Below, piece by piece: positions 6,710 to 11,282 of a DNA stretch of 12,059 bases (position 1 is its first letter; every line of letters starts with the position of its first letter). The notes beneath the pieces are model-generated. The model saw nothing but the letters and a program-made list of their open reading frames with translations. It was not told where the DNA came from and searched no databases. Source of the stretch: Mycobacterium sp. (GTDB taxonomy: Bacteria > Actinomycetota > Actinomycetes > Mycobacteriales > Mycobacteriaceae); the NCBI GenBank assembly GCA_029256565.1, contig JAQSXQ010000017.1:1-12059 (forward strand), written 5' to 3'. The position numbers were made by a program, and so were the translations under genes.

Positions 6710-8662
6710 CTACTTGCTGGCGCGGATCGCCTCGAAGACGCTCGGATCGACCAACGTCGAGGTGTCGCCCAGTTCGCGGCCCTCGGCCACGTCACGCAGC
6801 AGTCGGCGCATGATCTTGCCGCTGCGCGTCTTCGGCAGCTCGGGCACGACGTGGATCTCGCGGGGCCGGGCGATCGGGGAGATCTCCTTGGCCACCTCGG
6901 CCCGCAGTTCGTCGACCATGTCCTCAGCGCCGCCCTTGGCGCTCGCCTTGAGGATGACGAACGCGCAGATGGCCTGACCGGTCTGCTCGTCGGTCGCGCC
7001 CACGACGGCGGCCTCGGCGACGCCCGAGTGCCCGACGAGAGCGGACTCGACCTCGGCGGTCGAGATGCGGTGCCCGGAGATGTTCATGACGTCGTCGATG
7101 CGGCCGAGCACCCAGATCTCGCCGTCCTTGCCGTACCGGGCGCCGTCACCGGCGAAGTACCAGCCCTGCTCGGCGAACCGCGACCAGTAGGTCTCCTTGA
7201 ACCGCTCCGGGTCGCCCCAGATGCCGCGCAGCATCGACGGCCACGGCTTGTCGAGCACCAGGTAGCCGTTGGCCTGCTCGCCGTGATCGGTGCCCGGCTC
7301 GAGCTGGTTGCCGTCGTCGTCGACGATCTTGGCCGAGATGCCCGGCAGCGGCGTCATGGCCGAACCCGGCTTGGCGTCGGTGACGCCGGGCAGCGGCGAG
7401 ATCATGATGGCGCCGGTCTCGGTCTGCCACCACGTGTCCACGATCGGCGTCTTGTCGGCACCGAAGACCGTGCGGTACCAGCGCCACGCCTCGGGGTTGA
7501 TGGGCTCGCCCACCGAGCCCAACAGGCGCAGGCTCGACAGGTCGTGCTCGGCGGCGATCTGCCTGCCCAGCTTCATGAACGTGCGGACCAGGGTCGGCGC
7601 CGTGTAATAGATCGTGACGCCGTACTTCTCGATGACCTCGAAGTGCCGGTGCTCGGTCGGTGACGTCGGCGTGCCCTCGTAGACCACCTGCGTCACGCCG
7701 TTCGACAGCGGGCCGTAGACGATGTAGGTGTGCCCGGTGACCCAGCCGATGTCGGCGGTGCACCAGTACACGTCGGTCTCGGGCTTGACGTCGAAGACGT
7801 TGTAGTGGGTGTACGACGACTGCGTCAGGTAGCCGCCGGTCGTGTGCATGATGCCCTTGGGCTTGCCGGTCGTACCCGAGGTGTAGAGCAGGAACAGCGG
7901 GTGCTCGGCGTCGAACGCCTCGTAGGCGTGGTCGGTCGACGCGCGATCGACGACCTCGTCCCACCACAGGTCCCGACCTTCGGTCCATTCGACGTCGATC
8001 CCGGTGCGCCGCACGACCAGAACGTTGGTGACGGTGGTCTCGCCCTTGACGGCCTCGTCCACGGCTTCCTTGAGCGACGCCGCCTTGCCGCGGCGGTACT
8101 GCCCGTCGGTGGTGATGACGATCTTGGCCTCGGCGTCCTCGATGCGCGCCCGCAGCGCGGACGCGGAGTAGCCGGCGAACACCACCGAGTGCATGACGCC
8201 GAGCCGTGCACACGCCAGCATCGCGACGATGGCCTCGGGGACCATGGGCATGTAGATCGCGACGCGGTCACCGGCGACCAGTCCGAGTTCGGTCAGGGCA
8301 TTGGCGGCCTTGCACACCTCGTCCTTGAGTTCGGCGTAGGTGATGGTGCGCTGATCGTCGACCGGTTCACCGACCCAGTGGATGGCGACCCGGTCGCCGT
8401 TGCCTGCCTCGACGTGGCGGTCGACGCAGTTGTAGGCGACGTTGAGCTTGCCGCCGACGAACCACTTCGCGAACGGTGCCTCCGACCAGTCGAGCACCTC
8501 GGTGAACGGTGTCTCCCAGGACAACCGGTTGGCCTGATCGGCCCAGAAGGCGAGCCGGTCGGACTCGGCCGCGTCGTACAGCTCACCGGTGGCGTTGGCG
8601 TTCGAGGCGAAGTCGGCGGAAGGCGGGTAGGACGACTGGGCCTCGGTGTGCGTGTCGGACAT
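6710..8662 (-). CDS. acs: Acetyl-CoA synthetase (AMP-forming)
   Basis: 650-residue cytoplasmic enzyme that turns acetate, ATP and CoA into acetyl-CoA, AMP and PPi, feeding the TCA and glyoxylate cycles and lipid synthesis. It has the ATP loop YTSGTTGKPKG (260-270), the acetate-pocket motif DTWWQTETG (409-417), the hinge region YFAGDGARYGKDGEIWVLGR (502-521) and the C-terminal PKTRSGKIMRR with catalytic lysine K616. In mycobacteria that lysine is acetylated by the cAMP-activated acetyltransferase (Rv0998/KATms) and deacetylated by a sirtuin. The start ATG 8662 (MSDTHTEAQ) fits family length; the open frame continues upstream to 9130 but that part is non-homologous low-complexity coding shadow. 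A GTG six codons upstream (8680) is possible. A CRP-like box overlaps the promoter. Confidence 0.96.
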   Translation of the reverse strand: MSDTHTEAQSSYPPSADFASNANATGELYDAAESDRLAFWADQANRLSWETPFTEVLDWSEAPFAKWFVGGKLNVAYNCVDRHVEAGNGDRVAIHWVGEPVDDQRTITYAELKDEVCKAANALTELGLVAGDRVAIYMPMVPEAIVAMLACARLGVMHSVVFAGYSASALRARIEDAEAKIVITTDGQYRRGKAASLKEAVDEAVKGETTVTNVLVVRRTGIDVEWTEGRDLWWDEVVDRASTDHAYEAFDAEHPLFLLYTSGTTGKPKGIMHTTGGYLTQSSYTHYNVFDVKPETDVYWCTADIGWVTGHTYIVYGPLSNGVTQVVYEGTPTSPTEHRHFEVIEKYGVTIYYTAPTLVRTFMKLGRQIAAEHDLSSLRLLGSVGEPINPEAWRWYRTVFGADKTPIVDTWWQTETGAIMISPLPGVTDAKPGSAMTPLPGISAKIVDDDGNQLEPGTDHGEQANGYLVLDKPWPSMLRGIWGDPERFKETYWSRFAEQGWYFAGDGARYGKDGEIWVLGRIDDVMNISGHRISTAEVESALVGHSGVAEAAVVGATDEQTGQAICAFVILKASAKGGAEDMVDELRAEVAKEISPIARPREIHVVPELPKTRSGKIMRRLLRDVAEGRELGDTSTLVDPSVFEAIRASK

Positions 8663-8665
8663 GGA

Positions 8666-8681
8666 TGTGACTGTAGTCACC
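8666..8681. promoter_or_regulatory. CRP (cAMP receptor protein) operator-like site at acs
   Basis: TGTGA-CTGTAG-TCACC differs from the consensus TGTGA-N6-TCACA at one end base. The core GTGACT/AGTCAC is a perfect inverted repeat around a 2-base centre. It covers the predicted acs -10 box, where a bound dimer would block RNA polymerase. A weak half-site (TCACA, 8706-8710) lies about 30 bp further upstream. Binding is inferred from the consensus only. Confidence 0.6.
8670..8675 (-). promoter_or_regulatory. Predicted -10 box of acs (leaderless transcript)
   Basis: On the minus strand TACAGT (8675-8670) fits TANNNT and ends 7 nt before the ATG at 8662, which would then be the transcription start. 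There is no Shine-Dalgarno before this ATG. No clear -35 was found, so activator dependence or an extended -10 is possible. Confidence 0.45.
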
Positions 8682-8736
8682 AGAGGTTGCACTGCGGTTG
8701 CTGACTCACATCGTCGGCTGCGGGCGGTGCCGAGGG

Positions 8737-8777
8737 AGCGACGAGCGAGCGGAGAGCCGGGCTCAACGGTCGTCGCT
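8737..8777. repeat. Nested inverted repeat in the acs/Fic-like intergenic region
   Basis: AGCGACGA (8737-8744) pairs with TCGTCGCT (8770-8777), and inside the loop GAGCC (8754-8758) pairs with GGCTC (8760-8764). No T-run follows on either strand, so it is not a clear terminator. It sits between two divergent promoters; role unknown. Confidence 0.45.
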
Positions 8778-8818
8778 GCGGCCCGGACACCGTGCGGAGA
8801 GCGTGTCGCGAGGGGGAT

Positions 8819-8824
8819 TACCGT
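8819..8824 (+). promoter_or_regulatory. Predicted -10 box of the Fic-like gene (leaderless)
   Basis: TACCGT fits TANNNT and ends 8 nt before the GTG at 8833. The only purine-rich stretch (AGGGGG, 8811-8816) is 16 nt from the start, too far for a ribosome site, so a leaderless message is the simpler reading. Confidence 0.4.
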
Positions 8825-8832
8825 GTGCGGTC

Positions 8833-9579
8833 GTGGCCGACTTCGATCCCCTCGCCCCGCTCGCGGACCTCCCCGGTGTGGCGGCCGCAGGCGACGAGGC
8901 GCGTGAAGCCCTCGGCCGCGCGCACCGTCACAAGTACAACCTGCGGGGCTGGCCCACGGCGGCCGCCGAGGCGTCGGTGCGCGCCGCTCGGGCGTCGTCG
9001 GTGCTGGACGGCGGAACCCTGGACCTGGCCAACGCGGGGGAGGCGGACCCAATCCTGTCCGGCGCGCTGCGGGTCGCCGAGGCACTGGAGGGCGGCGCCA
9101 CCGCGCTGGTCGGGGTGTGGCAGCGCGCACCGCTGCAGGCGATCGCGCGGCTGCACGCGCTGGCGGCGTCGGATCTCGCCGAAGACGACCGGTTGGGCAG
9201 ACCGCGAGCCGACGGAGACGCGGCCCGTCGCCTCGAACTCCTCGGCGACATCATGACCAGCGGCACGAAGGTGCCTGCCCACGTCCTGGCGGCGGTCGCG
9301 CACGGTGAGCTGCTGACGTTGGAGCCGTTCGGCGTGGCCGACGGCGTGGTGGCGCGGGCGGTGTCCCGGCTCATCACCATCAACAGCGGGCTGGATCCCC
9401 ACGGCCTCGGCGTGCCGGAGATGTATTGGATGCGGCAGTCGGGCGACTACAAGGCCTCGGCTCGCGGATTCGCCGCCGGCACGCCGGACGGGCTGACGGC
9501 GTGGTTGATCAACAGTGCGCGCGGTTTGCATGCCGGCGCGCGCGAGGCGTTGAGCATCGCCCAGGCGTTGTCGGAGTGA
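8833..9579 (+). CDS. Degenerate Fic-fold protein, Rv3662c-like
   Basis: 248-residue conserved actinobacterial protein, usually annotated as hypothetical. I see the outline of a Fic protein. SSVLDGG (55-61) resembles the inhibitory motif S-S-x-[I/V]-E-G-N. LGRPRAD (121-127) resembles the segment before the core. GELLTLEPFGVADGVVARA (158-176) aligns with the core HPF-x-[D/E]-GNGR-xx-R, but the catalytic histidine is E164 and GNGR is lost (D170, G171 and R175 remain). A C-terminal helical region with PEMYWM and YKASARGF follows. If right, AMPylation activity is absent and the protein would be a binding or regulatory pseudoenzyme. The start GTG 8833 is chosen for the -10 box and the conserved-looking ADFDPLAPL beginning; GTG 8803 is an alternative. 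There are no frameshifts. Confidence 0.8.
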   Translation: MADFDPLAPLADLPGVAAAGDEAREALGRAHRHKYNLRGWPTAAAEASVRAARASSVLDGGTLDLANAGEADPILSGALRVAEALEGGATALVGVWQRAPLQAIARLHALAASDLAEDDRLGRPRADGDAARRLELLGDIMTSGTKVPAHVLAAVAHGELLTLEPFGVADGVVARAVSRLITINSGLDPHGLGVPEMYWMRQSGDYKASARGFAAGTPDGLTAWLINSARGLHAGAREALSIAQALSE

Positions 9580-9603
9580 GCTGGCGGGTGGTTGCCAGCA
9601 ACG

Positions 9604-9915
9604 TAAAGCGGGCGACGCTCCGATCCACATTCGAGATGTGACTCGGCTCGTCGCCCGCTAGCACGGAACCCGGTTACCAAGCGTGCTTGGTGGGCTGCGT
9701 GGGTTGGCCTCGGCGTTCTCGCGATGCGCTACGGCTGTGACTCCACCCAAGAAGTCGTCGTCACCGCTCGCTTTTCTCGATTCCGCAGGCCCGCAACACT
9801 TTTGCCATATCGCGGCGTGCTCCGCGTGGGTACCGGGGATCCGTGCTGGGTAGCTCGAGTCGGGAGAACGTACCTTCTCTTCTGGTGCGGTCTTGGCCTC
9901 GTCGAGCTTCCGTGC
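9604..9915 (-). ncRNA. ms1: Ms1 (MTS2823) 6S-like small RNA
   Basis: Ms1 is an abundant stationary-phase RNA of about 300 nt that binds core RNA polymerase in mycobacteria; in M. tuberculosis it lies between Rv3661 and Rv3662c, on the Rv3661 strand. Here the gap between those two homologues on the HAD-gene strand holds a promoter (TTGATG-N17-TAGAAA) and, about 310 nt later, a long terminator hairpin followed by TTTA. The ends of the RNA can pair: 9916-9908 with 9668-9660, nine perfect base pairs closing a long internal domain, as in 6S-type RNAs. Another hairpin is ACCAAGC/GCTTGGT (9676-9691). No plausible protein is encoded on either strand. The name rests on synteny, length and structure; exact ends are estimated to within about 5 nt. 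Confidence 0.85.
9607..9659 (-). terminator. Terminator hairpin at the 3' end of Ms1
   Basis: AGCGGGCGACG (9607-9617) and CGTCGCCCGCT (9649-9659) form a perfect 11-bp stem. Inside, after a CT/CT mismatch, 9620-9630 pairs with 9636-9646 with two mismatches around the 5-nt loop TCGAG. On the minus strand the stem is followed by TTTACGTT. It also lies 27 bp after the Fic-like stop codon and may stop that transcript from the other side, although no T-run follows on the plus strand. Confidence 0.75.
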
Positions 9916-9919
9916 TTCC

Positions 9920-9948
9920 TTTCTACTCCGTGACGGCGGTCACATCAA
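9920..9948 (-). promoter_or_regulatory. Ms1 promoter
   Basis: On the minus strand TTGATG (9948-9943) and TAGAAA (9925-9920) are 17 nt apart, a good SigA-type arrangement. Transcription should start at about 9915-9913, which places the 5' end at the strand that pairs with 9660-9668. Confidence 0.65.
9929..9944. promoter_or_regulatory. CRP operator-like site in the Ms1 promoter
   Basis: CGTGA-CGGCGG-TCACA fits the mycobacterial CRP pattern (C/T)GTGA-N6-TCAC; GTGAC/GTCAC are perfect arms. It lies in the spacer and touches the -35 hexamer of the predicted Ms1 promoter (centre about -22), a position expected to repress. Binding is not shown, only inferred. Confidence 0.6.
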
Positions 9949-9960
9949 GGGCCAAATGCA

Positions 9961-9992
9961 GCGCGTCGCCGGATCGTTACGGCCGATGCGCT
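9961..9992 (-). terminator. Possible weak terminator after the HAD gene
   Basis: GCGCGTCGCCG (9961-9971) and CGGCCGATGCGC (about 9980-9991) can form a stem with one mismatch and one bulge around GATCGTTA. On the minus strand it lies about 20 nt after the HAD stop codon and just before the Ms1 promoter, so it may separate the two transcripts. The T-run behind it is poor (TGCATTTGG). Confidence 0.35.
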
Positions 9993-10012
9993 CAGCTACG
10001 TCGTCCGGTGGC

Positions 10013-10870
10013 TCACAACGCGAATCGGCGCAGCAGCGAGTACGTGAGAGCACCGGCTGCCAGCGCGCTGGCGCCGACTGCGACCGACGTGGCGACGGCG
10101 GCGCCGGACGGAGCGGGGATCCGATCCCGCAGGGGCACTGGGCGGTTGAAGGTGCGTGCCGGCCAGCCGCGCGCCGCTGCCTCCTTGCGCAACGCCCGGT
10201 CGGGGTTGACCACCGTGGGGTGGCCGACGGCCTCGAGCATCGGCAGGTCGGTGATCGAGTCGGAGTAGGCGTAGCAGTGCTCGAGCGAATAGCCCTCGCG
10301 GGCGGCCAATTCGCGGATGGCGTCGACCTTGCCCTCGCCGTAGCAGTAGAACGCGATCTCGCCGGTGTACTTGCCGTCCTCGACCACCATGCGGGTGGCC
10401 ATGGCGTGCGTCGCCCCGATGGCCCGCGCGATCGGCGCGACGATCTCCTCGCCGGACGCCGAGACGACGACGACGTCGCGGCCACAGAGCTTGTGGTCGG
10501 CGATGAGATTCGCGGCCTCCGCGAAGACCAGTGGATCGACGATGTCGTGCAGCGCCTCGGCGACGATCGACTTCACCTGGTCGACGTTCCACCCGGTGCA
10601 CATGTTGGTGATGTACGAGCGCATCCGGTCCATCTGCTCGTGGTCGGCGCCCGACATCAGGAAGAGGAACTGCGCATAGGCCGACTTGAGGACCGTCTGC
10701 CGGTTGATGAGGCCCTGATCGAAGAATGGTTTGCTGAACGCGAGAGTGCTCGACTTGGCGATCACGGTCTTGTCCAGGTCGAAGAACGCGGCCGTACGCA
10801 CCGGGTGGTCGGCCTCAGGCGCCGGTGGAACCGTGCGGGCGTCGTCCGAGGCCGAGTCGGAGGCGGTCAC
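10013..10870 (-). CDS. HAD-superfamily (HAD-IB, SerB-like) phosphatase with C-terminal membrane anchor, Rv3661-like
   Basis: 285-residue hydrolase. The DxD motif is FFDLDKTVI (nucleophile D31, acid D33), motif II is VVVSAS (S137/S139), motif III lysine is K181 (GEGKVDAIRE) and motif IV is YSDSITDLP (D204, D208). All catalytic positions are present. The region after the DxD motif forms a helical cap of the HAD-IB type. Residues about 256-279 (GAAVATSVAVGASALAAGAL...) form one membrane segment close to the C-terminus, so the enzyme is probably tail-anchored with the active site in the cytoplasm. The substrate is unknown; homologues are often labelled phosphoserine phosphatase-like without proof. 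GTG 10870 was chosen because TATGCT stands 6 nt upstream and the N-terminus matches Rv3661. The gene lies between the Ms1 and 6C RNAs. Confidence 0.9.
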   Translation of the reverse strand: MTASDSASDDARTVPPAPEADHPVRTAAFFDLDKTVIAKSSTLAFSKPFFDQGLINRQTVLKSAYAQFLFLMSGADHEQMDRMRSYITNMCTGWNVDQVKSIVAEALHDIVDPLVFAEAANLIADHKLCGRDVVVVSASGEEIVAPIARAIGATHAMATRMVVEDGKYTGEIAFYCYGEGKVDAIRELAAREGYSLEHCYAYSDSITDLPMLEAVGHPTVVNPDRALRKEAAARGWPARTFNRPVPLRDRIPAPSGAAVATSVAVGASALAAGALTYSLLRRFAL

Positions 10871-10876
10871 GATCTC

Positions 10877-10882
10877 AGCATA
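10877..10882 (-). promoter_or_regulatory. Predicted -10 box of the HAD gene (leaderless)
   Basis: On the minus strand TATGCT (10882-10877) fits TANNNT and ends 6 nt before the GTG start. No clear Shine-Dalgarno precedes the GTG. Confidence 0.45.
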
Positions 10883-10992
10883 GGTGGCCGGGCGTGACGC
10901 GACCCCGAGCCGCTCGCGGGATGGCAGAATCAGCCACCTGCGGGTGGCTGCAACATTCCAGGTCACGACGTGGTTTCGGCAACGGGCAAGTC

Positions 10993-11023
10993 TTGCGCTG
11001 CGACCTGTCGGCGTGTGTATAGT
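10993..11023 (+). promoter_or_regulatory. 6C RNA promoter
   Basis: TATAGT (11018-11023) is a strong -10 box. TTGCGC (10993-10998) is a possible -35 with a long 19-nt spacer. Transcription would begin near 11031, giving an RNA of about 95 nt up to the T-run at 11122-11125, the size known for this RNA in M. tuberculosis (B11, 93 nt). Confidence 0.65.
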
Positions 11024-11033
11024 GAACATCACT
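11021..11033. promoter_or_regulatory. Palindrome over the 6C transcription start
   Basis: AGTGA-ACA-TCACT is a perfect 5-bp inverted repeat with a 3-nt centre, running from the end of the -10 box to the start site. The half-sites look like CRP half-sites but the spacing (3, not 6) rules out a standard CRP box. It may bind another dimeric regulator or be chance. Confidence 0.35.
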
Positions 11034-11125
11034 CGGCTTATGCCGGGTGTGGATCAGCCCGACCCCCCGGGGCTGATACACGACGACCTCCGCCTCCTCC
11101 CCCCCTGGCGGGGGTCGTCCCTTTT
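11031..11125 (+). ncRNA. 6C small RNA (B11 in M. tuberculosis)
   Basis: 6C RNA is a conserved actinobacterial small RNA defined by two hairpins whose loops contain about six cytosines; in mycobacteria it slows growth and pairs with mRNAs through these loops. Here stem 1 is ATCAGCCC (11053-11060) with GGGCTGAT (11070-11077) and loop GACCCCCCG (six C). Stem 2 is 11082-11094 with 11107-11119 (13 bp including one G-U pair) and loop TCCTCCCCCCCT (seven C), followed by CCTTTTC. It is divergent from the HAD gene, as B11 is from Rv3661. The two C-rich loops are seen directly; function is taken from known homologues. Confidence 0.9.
11082..11125 (+). terminator. Intrinsic terminator of 6C RNA
   Basis: The second C-loop hairpin (GACGACCTCCGCC with GGCGGGGGTCGTC) followed by CCTTTT forms a normal intrinsic terminator and is part of the RNA itself. 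Confidence 0.75.
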
Positions 11126-11282
11126 CTGGGGAAGGTTTTGCTGGCACCCCCGCTCGGACGCACTCGCTAGAGCCGCTCCAGAGGTAGCCGGGCAGCCACG
11201 TCACCTCGTACTTCCTCGAACCGGTTCGGCTCTTCGGGCAACCAACGCGGAAGTCGCCCGCTCGCGAAATCCTCGGGCCCGG
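11126..11282. other. Non-coding gap between 6C RNA and the DUF1023 gene
   Basis: Together with the 6C locus this makes a stretch of about 410 bases without a protein gene (10871-11282). The only clear structure in this part is the 12-bp perfect palindrome CGAACCGGTTCG (11217-11228). Open frames crossing the area are shadows. No promoter could be assigned. Confidence 0.5.

Noticed and set aside
8695..8710. Second CRP site upstream of acs, centred near -41
   Set aside because: Only one half-site (TGTGA on the minus strand) matches; the other half has one of five bases.
8663..9130. N-terminal extension of acs to 9130
   Set aside because: The added 156 residues are low-complexity and overlap the Fic-like gene; family length and the MSDTHTEAQ start fit 8662.
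9724..9933. Short open frames in the Ms1 region
   Set aside because: No ribosome site or recognisable protein; the region is explained by a structured RNA on the minus strand.
11216..11229. KstR-type operator at the AACCGGTT palindrome
   Set aside because: The core AACNNGTT fits, but the outer bases of the TNNAACNNGTTNNA consensus match on one side only, and no sterol gene is nearby.
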